Part shown: in pieces, positions 39,254-47,820 of the stretch
Position numbering within the stretch: position 1 is the stretch's first letter
Layout: each line of letters starts with the position of its first letter
NCBI GenBank assembly: GCA_938091335.1
Contig: CALLJG010000006.1
Coordinates: 1-64,000 of the forward strand
DNA: 64,000 nt
Source of the DNA: an uncultured Thermodesulfobacterium sp.
GTDB lineage: Bacteria; Desulfobacterota; Thermodesulfobacteria; Thermodesulfobacteriales; Thermodesulfobacteriaceae
Direction of reading: 5' to 3'
Made by a program: the position numbers and the translations under genes
The notes under the pieces: generated by a model
The model's input: the letters and a program-made list of their open reading frames with translations, nothing else
What the model was told of the DNA's origin: nothing
Database searches by the model: none

Positions 39254-39692
39254 AGCTAAAAAAAGGGATCTTAATCAAATTTATAAATTAGAAAAAGATT
39301 TATTTGGAAATTTTTCCTGGGCTAATTATCAGATATTAAAAGAATATGAAAATAAATTTTCAAAAATATGGTTATTAAAGGAAAAAAATCAAATAGTCGG
39401 ATATATAATTCTTAGAGAGATAAAACCAGAAGTTGAAATACTAAGAATAGGAATTAAAAAAGAATTTCAGCATAAAGGAAAAGGGAGTTACTTTCTTAAA
39501 GAATTGATAAATTTTTATAAGAAAAGGGGAATAAAAAGAATTTTTCTTGAAGTTAGGGCTTCTAATTTACCTGCATATAATTTTTACAAAAAAATGGGGT
39601 TTAAGGAAGTTTATAAAAGAAAAGAATATTATGATAAAGAAGACGCCATAGTAATGGTAAAAGAGGTTAACGATGGAGAGATACCACAATGA
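39237..39692 (+). CDS. GNAT-family N-acetyltransferase (RimI-like)
   Basis: About 151 residues from the ATG at 39237, inside the rapZ end (17-base overlap); a TTG at 39228 is possible. The acetyl-CoA loop is EFQHKGKGSYFLKELI. LEVRASNLPAYNFYKKMGFKEVYKRKEYY is split here as LEVRASNLPAYNFYKKMGF plus KEVYKRKEYY, the RimI-like end. It may acetylate a protein N-terminus; the target is unknown. It couples to the gap-like gene by ATGA. Confidence 0.85.
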   Translation: MSVICEAKKRDLNQIYKLEKDLFGNFSWANYQILKEYENKFSKIWLLKEKNQIVGYIILREIKPEVEILRIGIKKEFQHKGKGSYFLKELINFYKKRGIKRIFLEVRASNLPAYNFYKKMGFKEVYKRKEYYDKEDAIVMVKEVNDGEIPQ

Positions 39693-40696
39693 TTAAAGTA
39701 GGGATTAATGGTTTTGGCAGAATCGGAAGGCAAATTTTGAGAGCTAAATTAAGATACCCAGAATTTAATAATTTTGATATAAGTGCTATAAATGACCTTT
39801 CTCAACCTTCCATGTTAGCTTATTTACTAAAATATGATAGTGTGTTTGGTAGACTATCTTATGAAATAAAAGTAGAAGAAAATTATATAGTAGTAAATGA
39901 TAAAAAAATAAGAATATTCCAAGAACCTCAACCTGAAAAAATTCCTTGGAAGGAAGAAAAAATCAATTATGTAATAGAAGCAACAGGGAAATTCACACAT
40001 GCTGAGAAAGCAAAAAAACACTTATTAAATGGAGTAAAAAGAGTAATTATTACCGCTCCAGCTGTGAATGAAGATATTACTATAGTTATGGGAGTAAATG
40101 AGGATTTATATGAGCCTTCTAAACATTTTGTTATTTCTACTTCTTCCTGTATTTCTAACTCTGCAACATGTGTATTAAATTTTTTAATGAAGTTTTATAC
40201 TATAGAAAAATGTTTTTTAACAAGTGTTCATGCTTATACTAATACTCAAAGATTGCTTGATATGATACATCCTACTGATTTTAGAAGAGCAAGAGCTGCA
40301 GCCTTAAACATGGTTCCTATAGATATTGATTTTAATACTATAGAAAAAGTTATTCCTTCCTTAAAAAATAAGATTGATGGGATTTGTATAAGAGTTCCTA
40401 TTCCTTGTGTTTCTTTAAATGATTTTTGTATTTTAATAAAAGAAATTACTACTTCAGCAGAGATTAACCGGCTTTTTAAAGAAAACCAAAATGAATACTT
40501 AAGATATACTGAAGAACCTATAGTTTCTTCAGATATAATTGGGGATTCACATAGTGCAATTATTGATGGTCTTTCTACTAAAGTTATAAAAGATAACTTA
40601 ATAAAAATATTAGTTTGGTATGATAATGAATGGAGTTACGCCTTAAGAATTTTAGATTTTATCAAATATATAGCAGCGAAAGAAAATTTAAAATAG
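39689..40696 (+). CDS. Divergent glyceraldehyde-3-phosphate/erythrose-4-phosphate dehydrogenase family protein
   Basis: 335 residues, GAPDH length. The NAD fold begins KVGINGFGRIGRQILRA. The catalytic Cys is kept (SSC) but the usual SCTTNC reads SCISNSA. The His motif is HAYT. The phosphate loop TTTGAA is absent: the sequence NMVPIDIDFNTIEKVIP looks more like the erythrose-4-phosphate dehydrogenase Epd of E. coli. WYDNEWSYA closes the protein. A role in pyridoxal-phosphate synthesis is possible but unproven. It ends the rapZ-GNAT-gap run. Confidence 0.8.
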   Translation: MIKVGINGFGRIGRQILRAKLRYPEFNNFDISAINDLSQPSMLAYLLKYDSVFGRLSYEIKVEENYIVVNDKKIRIFQEPQPEKIPWKEEKINYVIEATGKFTHAEKAKKHLLNGVKRVIITAPAVNEDITIVMGVNEDLYEPSKHFVISTSSCISNSATCVLNFLMKFYTIEKCFLTSVHAYTNTQRLLDMIHPTDFRRARAAALNMVPIDIDFNTIEKVIPSLKNKIDGICIRVPIPCVSLNDFCILIKEITTSAEINRLFKENQNEYLRYTEEPIVSSDIIGDSHSAIIDGLSTKVIKDNLIKILVWYDNEWSYALRILDFIKYIAAKENLK

Positions 40697-40700
40697 AGCT

Positions 40701-40750
40701 ACGGCTTTGAAAATTTCTGCCTTTATAGTAGGTAAATTTTCAAAAACCGT
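40701..40750 (+). terminator. Long hairpin, probable terminator
   Basis: ACGGCTTTGAAAATTT (40701-40716) pairs with AAATTTTCAAAAACCGT (40734-40750) with one bulge. The 17-base loop can form its own CCT/AGG pairs. TTTT follows, but the T run is short. It begins 4 bases after the first GAPDH-like gene. Confidence 0.5.
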
Positions 40751-40960
40751 TTTATGAAAATTTGTTTATCTTCTAGTATAGAAGAAAGAATCTTATATTT
40801 TAAAATTTAAATTGTAGTATTTTTTATGTTGCTATAATAATTTACAGAAAGAACAAAATTTAGGTTATGAAAGTTTAATTATAGATAAAATAGAAAAAAG
40901 AAGCTAAAAATTAATGTAATGTTATTAAAATTAATAAATTGGATTATTAAAATGGTTAAT

Positions 40961-40989
40961 TTGTCTAATTTTAAAAGTTAAAGTAAAAG
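40961..40989 (+). promoter_or_regulatory. Possible promoter for the second GAPDH gene
   Basis: TTGTCT (40961-40966), 17-base spacer, TAAAAG (40984-40989); each box matches 4 of 6. A strong AAAAGGAGG follows at about 41010. Confidence 0.4.
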
Positions 40990-41024
40990 AAGAGCAAATA
41001 AAAAATTTAAAAGGAGGTAAAAAA

Positions 41025-42209
41025 ATGAAATTAGGTATTAATGGGTTAGGGAGGATAGGTAAACTTACCTTATGGTATCATGTAGGTAGAAAGTATTTTA
41101 ATGAGATTGTAGTTAATGTAGGAAGAGAAGTAGGGACTTCCTTTTCGGATATTGCAAATTATATAGAAAAAGACAGTACCTATGGTTGGTTACCAGTTTA
41201 TTTATATGGATATAAAAGTAAAAGAGTAATTGAAAATTTAAATGAAAAGGAAGGAACTATGTACATAGATGGAATAAAAGTAAAAATTTTAAGGAAAACC
41301 AGAAATCCCAAAGAAATTGATTGGCGCGCAGAAGGTGTAAAATTGGTAGTAGAATGCTCTGGTAAATTTAGAGATCCCAATGAAGATCCTGAAAATCCTA
41401 AAGGTTCAGTTAAGGGGCATTTATTAGCAGGAGCAGAAAAAGTTATAGTTTCAGCTCCTTTTAAAATAAAAGATAAAGAAAAGGGAATGCCTGAGGATGC
41501 TATTACCATAGTATACGGAATTAATGAAGATATGTATCAATCTAATAAACACAATATAATTTCTGCAGCTTCCTGTACCACTACCTGTTTAGCTTATATG
41601 ATGAAACCTTTATTAGATTATTTTGGAATTGAGAGAATTCTTTCTGCATCTATGGTAACTGTTCATGCAGTTACAAGTTCTCAAGTGATATTGGATAGAC
41701 TTCCTCAGGAAGGTAAAAAAGATGTAAGAAGAATGAGAAGTGTTTTTAATAATATTATTTTAACCACCACAGGAGCTGCTGAAGCTTTAAGTCTTGTAAT
41801 TCCAGAAATTCGAAAAATTGGTTTTGTTGCAAAAAGTGTTAGAGTTCCTATAACTACAGGAAGTTTGATAATTCTCAATGTGAATATCCAAGAAGAAAGT
41901 TTAGAAAATCCTATTACCGCAGACCTTATAAATAAAATATATGAAAAAGCAGCAGCTACCAAATATAAAAATGGTTTAATTTTTACTATGGAACAGAACG
42001 TTTCTACAGATATTATAGGATATCCTCAAGCAGCAGCTGTAATTGAAGGATCAGAGACACATACTTGTACTGCTTTAGTAAAAGTAGATAGTGGTAAAGT
42101 TTTACCTATTACTCAAATTGTTATTTATGGATGGTATGATAATGAACTTGGGTCTTTTTCTAATTTGATGGGGGATCTAAGTGTGTTTATTGCAGAAAAA
42201 ATGATTTAA
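41025..42209 (+). CDS. gap: Glyceraldehyde-3-phosphate dehydrogenase family protein (long form)
   Basis: 394 residues, about 55 longer than usual GAPDH. NAD fold MKLGINGLGRIGK, catalytic Cys in ASCTTTCLA, His in VHAVTSSQ, phosphate loop ILTTTGAAEAL and end motif WYDNELGS are all present, so it is likely active. The extra length includes the segment DPNEDPENPKGSVKGH (about 120-135). It keeps the substrate residues the first copy lacks, so it is the better candidate for the glycolytic/gluconeogenic enzyme. Strong ribosome binding site AAAAGGAGGTAAAAAA. Confidence 0.85.
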   Translation: MKLGINGLGRIGKLTLWYHVGRKYFNEIVVNVGREVGTSFSDIANYIEKDSTYGWLPVYLYGYKSKRVIENLNEKEGTMYIDGIKVKILRKTRNPKEIDWRAEGVKLVVECSGKFRDPNEDPENPKGSVKGHLLAGAEKVIVSAPFKIKDKEKGMPEDAITIVYGINEDMYQSNKHNIISAASCTTTCLAYMMKPLLDYFGIERILSASMVTVHAVTSSQVILDRLPQEGKKDVRRMRSVFNNIILTTTGAAEALSLVIPEIRKIGFVAKSVRVPITTGSLIILNVNIQEESLENPITADLINKIYEKAAATKYKNGLIFTMEQNVSTDIIGYPQAAAVIEGSETHTCTALVKVDSGKVLPITQIVIYGWYDNELGSFSNLMGDLSVFIAEKMI

Positions 42210-42218
42210 AATTTTTTT

Positions 42219-42650
42219 ATGATAAGAAGAAAAGCTAGGGAAATAGCACTTCAAATTCTCTATCAAAAGGAAATAATTAATCTTCCAGTAAATGAAGCTA
42301 TCGAAAGTTATAAAAAATATTTTAATATAAAAAATAAGAAAATTTTAAATTTTGTTGAAGAATTAGTAAAAGGGGTCACAGAAAATATTAAATTTATTGA
42401 TGAGATAATAATAAAGTATACTCCTTCCTGGCCTTTAGAAAGATTAAATCTTACAGATAAAAATATTCTTAGATTAGCAGTTTATGAAATGTTTTTTAGA
42501 CCAGATATTCCTGAAATAGTTTCTATAGATGAAGCTATTGAATTGGCTAAAATATATGGTACTGATGATTCTCCTTCCTTTATAAACGGAGTGTTAGATA
42601 GTATTTACAAAAAGGAAATAAAAAGTAAATTTAAAGATTTAAAAAAATGA
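42219..42650 (+). CDS. nusB: Transcription antitermination factor NusB
   Basis: 143 residues, all-helical. Start RRKAREIALQILYQKE binds boxA RNA; the end has IDEAIELAKIYGTDDSPSFINGVLDSI. With NusE it supports antitermination of rRNA operons. It starts 9 bases after gap and couples to cmk by ATGA. Confidence 0.94.
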   Translation: MIRRKAREIALQILYQKEIINLPVNEAIESYKKYFNIKNKKILNFVEELVKGVTENIKFIDEIIIKYTPSWPLERLNLTDKNILRLAVYEMFFRPDIPEIVSIDEAIELAKIYGTDDSPSFINGVLDSIYKKEIKSKFKDLKK

Positions 42651-43321
42651 ATAAAAAAAATTTTATTATTACTATAGATGGGCCTGCTAGTTCAGGCAAA
42701 ACTACTGTTGCGAGAATTATTTCACAAAAATTAAATTTTTTATTGTTAGAATCAGGGAATTTGTATAGGGCAGTAACCTATTTATGGTTAGAATTTCAAA
42801 ATAAATTTTTAGAAAATTTAGACAATCTAAAAAAATTTTTTGAACAAGAAATAAAGATAGAACTTTTACCTTCTGGAACAAATATATATTGGAAAGATAA
42901 ATTATTAAAGGATGAATTAAGATCTAAAGAAGTAGAAGAAAAAGTTTCAGAAATTTCAGCTATTAAGGAAATAAGAAATTTTTTAACTGAATTTATGAGA
43001 AGTTTTATTAATAGAAATAATTTAGTTGCTGAAGGAAGAGACATGGGTAATGTGGTTTTTCCTGAAGCAGATTTAAAAATTTTTTTAACAGCTAGAGAAG
43101 AAATTAGAGCTAAAAGAAGATATAAACAAATAATAGGTAAAGAAAAAAGAAAAAATTTATATAAAGAAGTTTTAGAGAACATAAAAGTTAGAGATAGATT
43201 AGATAGTGAAAGAGAAATAGCCCCATTAATTATTCCAGAAGGGGCTTATGTGATTGATACTTCCTATTTAACTCCTGAAGAAGTAGTAGAAAAAATTTTA
43301 CAAAAAATAAGACAAAGATGA
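42647..43321 (+). CDS. cmk: Cytidylate kinase
   Basis: 224 residues. P-loop ITIDGPASSGKTTVARI, CMP-binding VAEGRDMGNVVFPEADLKIFL, and RDRLDSEREIAPL. It phosphorylates CMP and dCMP. The first signature residues follow MNKKNF directly, which supports the start. It lies between nusB and the HNH gene with ATGA overlaps at both ends. Confidence 0.94.
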   Translation: MNKKNFIITIDGPASSGKTTVARIISQKLNFLLLESGNLYRAVTYLWLEFQNKFLENLDNLKKFFEQEIKIELLPSGTNIYWKDKLLKDELRSKEVEEKVSEISAIKEIRNFLTEFMRSFINRNNLVAEGRDMGNVVFPEADLKIFLTAREEIRAKRRYKQIIGKEKRKNLYKEVLENIKVRDRLDSEREIAPLIIPEGAYVIDTSYLTPEEVVEKILQKIRQR

Positions 43322-43644
43322 GAAAAAAGCCAAAAAAAATTATTTTAGAGGAATTTATTAAAAAAGAAAAAGCTAAAGCCAAAAAACTCAAAAATACTAG
43401 ATGGTGGAAAAGACAATTAGAGAGAGGTATATGTTATTATTGTAAAAGAAAAACAAATCCAAAAGAGCTTACCATGGATCATAAGATACCTTTATCACGA
43501 GGTGGAACTTCAGATAAGATTAATATTGTTCCAGCTTGCAAAGAATGTAATAATAAAAAAAAATATTTACTTCCTTGGGAATGGGAGAGATATTTAAAAA
43601 ACTTTAAAGGAGAAAAAACAGAGGGAGAAGAATGTGTGGGATAA
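43318..43644 (+). CDS. Small HNH endonuclease
   Basis: 108 residues. A basic N-terminus (about 1-40) is followed by the HNH core: CYYC, DHKIPLSRGGT, and NIVPACKECNNKKK, with two zinc CxxC pairs. It should cut DNA or nick it. Its role is not known. It overlaps cmk (ATGA) and glmS (13 bases), so it is translated as part of the housekeeping operon and not as an obvious mobile element. Start context is set by the overlap. Confidence 0.85.
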   Translation: MRKKPKKIILEEFIKKEKAKAKKLKNTRWWKRQLERGICYYCKRKTNPKELTMDHKIPLSRGGTSDKINIVPACKECNNKKKYLLPWEWERYLKNFKGEKTEGEECVG

Positions 43645-45473
43645 TAGGTTATATCGGAGGAAGACAAATTATTCCAGTACTTTTAGAAGGATTGAGAAGA
43701 TTAGAATACAGAGGCTATGATTCTGCTGGAATGGTATTTTTGGAAAATGAAGAAATAAAAGTAATTAAAGTAAAAGGAAGTGTGTTTAATTTAGAAGAGA
43801 AGGTATATACTGAGCTTCCATATAATTCTAAGGCTCCCGGACTTGGACATACTAGATGGGCTACCCACGGAGAACCCTCTGAAAATAACGCTCATCCTCA
43901 CCTAGATTGTGAAGGAAATCTTGCTTTGGTTCACAATGGTATTATTGAAAACTATTATGAATTAAAAGAATCTCTTATAAAAAGAGGGCACAATTTTATA
44001 TCTGCTACTGATACAGAGGTAATAGTTCATCTTATAGAAGATTATGTAAGACAAGGTTTAAATTTAAAAACAGCTTTTATGAAGAGTGTTAAGAAAATTA
44101 GAGGCTCTTTTGCTATAGCTCTTATTTCCAAAAAAGATCCTCAATTTATAATGGTTGCAAGAGAGAAAAGTCCATTAATTATTGGTTTAGGAGAAGGTGA
44201 AAATTTTATAGCTTCAGATATTCCTGCCATTCTTCCTTTTACTAAAAAAGTTTTGTTTTTAGACGATGGAGAGATAGCTATTTTATATAAAGATAGAGTG
44301 GAACTTTTTAATTTTGAAGGGGAAAAAATAAGAAAAAATCCTGTTTGTATTTCTTGGGATCTTGCTTTAGCAGAAAAAGGAGGATTTCCTCATTTTATGC
44401 TAAAAGAGATTTATGATCAACCAGAAGCTGTTAAACATACATTATTAGGAAGATTAGATTTGGATTCAGGAGAAATAAATTTTTCAAAAGAAGGTTTAAC
44501 ACAAGCCTTTTTAAAAGATATTGAAAAAATTTTTATTGTAGCTTGTGGTACTTCTTATCATGCTGGATTAGTAGGAAAATATTTAATAGAAAGACATTTA
44601 AAAATTCCTGTTGAAGTTGATCTGGCTTCAGAATTTCGTTATAGATTTCCCTTAATTGATTCTAAAACTTTATTTATAGCTATTTCCCAATCAGGAGAGA
44701 CAGCAGATACTTTAGCAGGTTTAAGATTAGCTAAACAAGCAGGAGCCAGGATTTTATCCATTTGTAATGTTTTAGGAAGTACTATAACTAGAGAAAGTGA
44801 TCTTGTCCTTTATACTCAAGCAGGTCCTGAAATTAGTGTAGCATCAACCAAAGCTTTTGTTACTCAAGTGTTAATTTTTATTCTTTTAGTTTTATACATA
44901 AAAAAAATGTTTTATGGAGAAAGTAAAAAAGATATGATATTAACTTTAATAAAACTACCCTCACTTCTTAAAAATTTTACGGAAAAAGTACATTTTGAGA
45001 TAAAAAAATTAGCTGAAAGATGGTATCGTATCGAAAACTGTTTATTTTTGGGAAGAAATATTTTATATCCTATTGCGATGGAAGGAGCTTTAAAACTAAA
45101 AGAAATTGCTTATATTCACGCAGAAGGATATGCAGCAGGAGAAATGAAGCATGGCCCCATAGCTTTAATAGGAGAAAATTTTCCAACTGTAGTTCTTTCT
45201 GCTAAAGAAACTGGTATAGTTTATGAGAAAACCCTTTCAAATGCTGAAGAAGTAAAGTCCCGCAGAAGTCCTATTATTGCAATAATTTCAGAAAATTCTG
45301 AAGAATTTAAAAAAATTGCCGAAAGTTATATAGAAGTTCCCTCAACTCATTATGAGCTTTTACCTATTTTATATGTGATACCTTTACAGCTTTTTGCATA
45401 TGAAATGGCTACTTTAAGAGGTTGTGATGTAGATAAACCTCGTAATCTTGCGAAAAGCGTGACAGTAGAATAA
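43632..45473 (+). CDS. glmS: Glucosamine--fructose-6-phosphate aminotransferase (isomerizing)
   Basis: 613 residues. The N-terminal glutaminase has nucleophile Cys2 (MCGIIGYIGGRQ) and HTRWATHGEPSENNAHPH. Two SIS domains bind fructose-6-phosphate (SQSGETADTLAGL), and the end is AKSVTVE. It makes glucosamine-6-phosphate for peptidoglycan and LPS. GGGAGAAG precedes the ATG. No glmS ribozyme sequence is seen upstream, since the HNH gene overlaps. glmM is also in this window. Confidence 0.97.
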   Translation: MCGIIGYIGGRQIIPVLLEGLRRLEYRGYDSAGMVFLENEEIKVIKVKGSVFNLEEKVYTELPYNSKAPGLGHTRWATHGEPSENNAHPHLDCEGNLALVHNGIIENYYELKESLIKRGHNFISATDTEVIVHLIEDYVRQGLNLKTAFMKSVKKIRGSFAIALISKKDPQFIMVAREKSPLIIGLGEGENFIASDIPAILPFTKKVLFLDDGEIAILYKDRVELFNFEGEKIRKNPVCISWDLALAEKGGFPHFMLKEIYDQPEAVKHTLLGRLDLDSGEINFSKEGLTQAFLKDIEKIFIVACGTSYHAGLVGKYLIERHLKIPVEVDLASEFRYRFPLIDSKTLFIAISQSGETADTLAGLRLAKQAGARILSICNVLGSTITRESDLVLYTQAGPEISVASTKAFVTQVLIFILLVLYIKKMFYGESKKDMILTLIKLPSLLKNFTEKVHFEIKKLAERWYRIENCLFLGRNILYPIAMEGALKLKEIAYIHAEGYAAGEMKHGPIALIGENFPTVVLSAKETGIVYEKTLSNAEEVKSRRSPIIAIISENSEEFKKIAESYIEVPSTHYELLPILYVIPLQLFAYEMATLRGCDVDKPRNLAKSVTVE

Positions 45474-45484
45474 GGAGGTAACAA

Positions 45485-45688
45485 ATGGAGTGTAAGAAGG
45501 ATGAAAATTTGAAAAAGTGTAATTGTACCTATGAACCCTGCCCTAAAAAAGGACTTTGCTGTGAATGTCTCCGATATCATTTAAAAATGAGACAATTGCC
45601 TGGTTGTTGTTTTTCTGATGAGTACGAAAAAACTTATGACAGAAGTTTTGAGTTTTTTGCCAAATTGGTAATTCAAGGAAAAATATAA
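45485..45688 (+). CDS. DUF6485-like cysteine-rich small protein
   Basis: 67 residues, 9 Cys. The pattern [21 protein letters not shown] followed by LPGCCF is that of a small family (DUF6485) found in sulfate reducers and others; it may bind zinc or an iron-sulfur cluster. AAGGAGGTAACAA fixes the start. It sits 11 bases after glmS and immediately before rsfS. Function unknown. Confidence 0.75.
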   Translation: MECKKDENLKKCNCTYEPCPKKGLCCECLRYHLKMRQLPGCCFSDEYEKTYDRSFEFFAKLVIQGKI

Positions 45689-45689
45689 A

Positions 45690-46058
45690 ATGGAAAATAT
45701 TGAGTTAGCTGAAAAAATTATTACTTATTTAACTGATAAAAAAGCTGAAAATATAATTCTTATAGATATAAGAAAAAAAGTAGATTATGCTGATTTTTTA
45801 ATAATTTGTAGTGCACACTCTACTAAACATACTCAAGGGCTTAGTGAATTTGTAATATATGAAATGGAAAAATTAGGTATTAAGCCAATAGGGATAGAAG
45901 GTATAGAATTAGGACAATGGATTATAATTGATTACGACACAGTAATAGTACACATTTTTTACGAACCTATTAGAAAAATCTATGCTCTGGAAGAATTATG
46001 GGGAGATTTTCCTTCTTTAAAGAAACTTCATTTGGAATCTTTCCATTTTCAAGAATAA
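45690..46058 (+). CDS. rsfS: Ribosomal silencing factor RsfS
   Basis: 122 residues. The family core reads IILIDIRKKVDYADFLIICSAHSTKH, here as KKVDYADFLIICSAHSTKH, and LGQWIIIDYDTVIVHIF. RsfS binds L14 and blocks joining of ribosomal subunits when nutrients are short. Its last 89 bases overlap the convergent hflX end. No clear ribosome binding site: its start is one base from the DUF6485 stop, implying coupling. Confidence 0.92.
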   Translation: MENIELAEKIITYLTDKKAENIILIDIRKKVDYADFLIICSAHSTKHTQGLSEFVIYEMEKLGIKPIGIEGIELGQWIIIDYDTVIVHIFYEPIRKIYALEELWGDFPSLKKLHLESFHFQE

Positions 46059-47742
46059 TAAGTTTTTTTTCTATTGTCTCTATTAATAAGTCAATATTTG
46101 TTCCTATTTTAGCTGAAATAGCAATAGCATTATATTTTAAAAGAACATTTTTAAGCCAATTTTCCGAATAATTTTCCTTTTTTTGTAAAAGGTCTATTTT
46201 ATTAAATGCTATAATTTTGGGAATCTTTATAAGTTCCATTTCTTCTAATATTTTTTCAACGGTCTCAATATGGGTTTCAAAATCAGGATGAGAAATATCA
46301 ACTAAATGTAAAAAAATGTCAGCAGAATGAAGTTCTTCCAAAGTAGCTTTAAATGCTTTTTTAAGATCTTCCGGAAGATTTCTTATAAATCCTACCGTAT
46401 CAGAAAGAAGAAATACCTTATTATTTTTGGTTTTAATAACTTTAGTCACAGGATCTAAAGTAGCAAAAAGTTTATCTTCAACTAAATAATTGGTTTTAGC
46501 TAAAGTATTAAGTAAAGTAGTTTTACCTGCATTTGTATATCCTATTAAAGAGACAACTTTAAGATTGAGTTTTTTTCTTCTTTTTCTTCTAAGTTCTCTT
46601 TCTTGAGAAATTTTTTCTAATTCTTTTTCAAGTTTTGCTATCCTTTCTTTTATTCTTCTTCTATCAATTTCAAGTTTGGTTTCTCCTGGACCTCTTCCTC
46701 CTATTCCACCTGTTAATCGGGAGAAAGCATCATCTTTAGCTCTTAACCTAGGAAGAGTATATTTTAATTGAGCAATTTCTACTTGAATTTTTCCCTCTTT
46801 TGAGCACGCCCTTTGAGCAAAAATATCAAGAATTAACTGAGTTCTATCAATCACACGTAAGTCTGTAATTTCAGTCAATGCTCTTACTTGAGATGGAGTA
46901 AGTTCGTTTTCAAATATAAGTAAGTTTGCTCCAGTTCTCATAGCTGTAACCATAACTTCTACTAATTTACCCTTTCCTATTACATACTTAGGATCAAGAG
47001 AGGTTCTTTTTTGTATTATTTCTCCTACTACATTCACACCTGCTGTTCTTGCTAATTCCTTGAGTTCTTCTATCCTTTCCTCTAAAAAGGATTCATGAAG
47101 TTCTTTAACGAAAATTAAAAGAGCTCTATCTTTATTCTCATCAATTTCTTTAAGAGGTTTTACTCTATCCAATTCATTTTCTAAATTTTTAATAAGTTCT
47201 AAAAAATTTTCTCTAAGTTCCCATACATAACAAGGTTTATAAAAATAAAATAAACCTTCTTGGTCCTTTAAAAAAGAAGATTTAAAAAATTCTGGATTAG
47301 GTAAAATATGAGCAATATAAATTTTCCCAGGTTCACCATTAGGTTTAGTCTCTAAAGCACCAATTAAATCAAGTCTTAATAAAGCTAAATCTAAAAGATC
47401 ATCTTGATCAAGGCCTATTTCTATATTTTTATTTAAATCCTTAATAAGATGAGTATGAATAAATCTTAATCCTTTTAATCTTGCAATATGATCGCGATAG
47501 CCTTTTAATTCTGGAATTTCAATTCTATTGAAAGTTCCTACTATTACATAATCTATTTCTCCTTTTCTATTTATTAGAATCCCTATTTGTCTATTTAGTT
47601 CAAAAGAGATTTGTGAGATTTCTTTTGCTAATTCATAAGTAATAATAAAAGAAGGAGGAATTTTTTTTCTATATAAACGTTCTAACTTTCTAAATTCACT
47701 TGGTTTTAAACCTATTGTATTTCCAAAAACAATATGACCCAT
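45970..47742 (-). CDS. hflX: Ribosome-associated GTPase HflX
   Basis: 590 residues, longer than the usual 430-ish because of an N-terminal extension of about 180 residues. The HflX domain (KGKLVEVMVTAMRTGANLLIF) and glycine-rich GGIGGRGPGETKLEIDRRRI lead into the G domain: GYTNAGKTTLLN, DTVGFIRNLP and FNKIDLL. HflX splits stalled or idle 70S ribosomes. GGAGG lies only 3 bases before the ATG. The convergent 89-base overlap with rsfS is unusual. Confidence 0.93.
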   Translation of the reverse strand: MGHIVFGNTIGLKPSEFRKLERLYRKKIPPSFIITYELAKEISQISFELNRQIGILINRKGEIDYVIVGTFNRIEIPELKGYRDHIARLKGLRFIHTHLIKDLNKNIEIGLDQDDLLDLALLRLDLIGALETKPNGEPGKIYIAHILPNPEFFKSSFLKDQEGLFYFYKPCYVWELRENFLELIKNLENELDRVKPLKEIDENKDRALLIFVKELHESFLEERIEELKELARTAGVNVVGEIIQKRTSLDPKYVIGKGKLVEVMVTAMRTGANLLIFENELTPSQVRALTEITDLRVIDRTQLILDIFAQRACSKEGKIQVEIAQLKYTLPRLRAKDDAFSRLTGGIGGRGPGETKLEIDRRRIKERIAKLEKELEKISQERELRRKRRKKLNLKVVSLIGYTNAGKTTLLNTLAKTNYLVEDKLFATLDPVTKVIKTKNNKVFLLSDTVGFIRNLPEDLKKAFKATLEELHSADIFLHLVDISHPDFETHIETVEKILEEMELIKIPKIIAFNKIDLLQKKENYSENWLKNVLLKYNAIAISAKIGTNIDLLIETIEKKLIILENGKIPNEVSLKKENLPIILPEHRFF

Positions 47743-47820
47743 TTACCTCCAAATTTAAAGATTTCTAATAATTAAATATAAAGGAAAAATTTTTAATTAC
47801 AAGTTTTTATAGAAGAATAA

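Larger units (their letters stand above)
40697..41024. other. Intergenic region between the two GAPDH-like genes
   Basis: 328 bases without a gene. It contains a long hairpin right after the first gene (40701-40750) and a small palindrome CTTCTA-GTA-TAGAAG (40770-40784). A TATAAT lies at 40833-40838 with a poor -35 at 40812-40817. A short frame (about 40820-40907, ending in IIDKIEKRS) lacks a start codon. The last 60 bases carry the probable promoter of the second gene. Confidence 0.5.

Noticed and set aside
40860-40867. Second copy of the lptA operator (TTAGGTTA)
   Set aside because: Only a half site is present, without the inverted partner, so it is probably chance.
40820-40907. Short frame ending IIDKIEKRS as a small gene
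   Set aside because: It has no start codon and no ribosome binding site. It is too short to call a pseudogene.
43605-43631. glmS ribozyme
   Set aside because: The HNH gene overlaps glmS, leaving no space for the ribozyme, and its core sequence is not seen.
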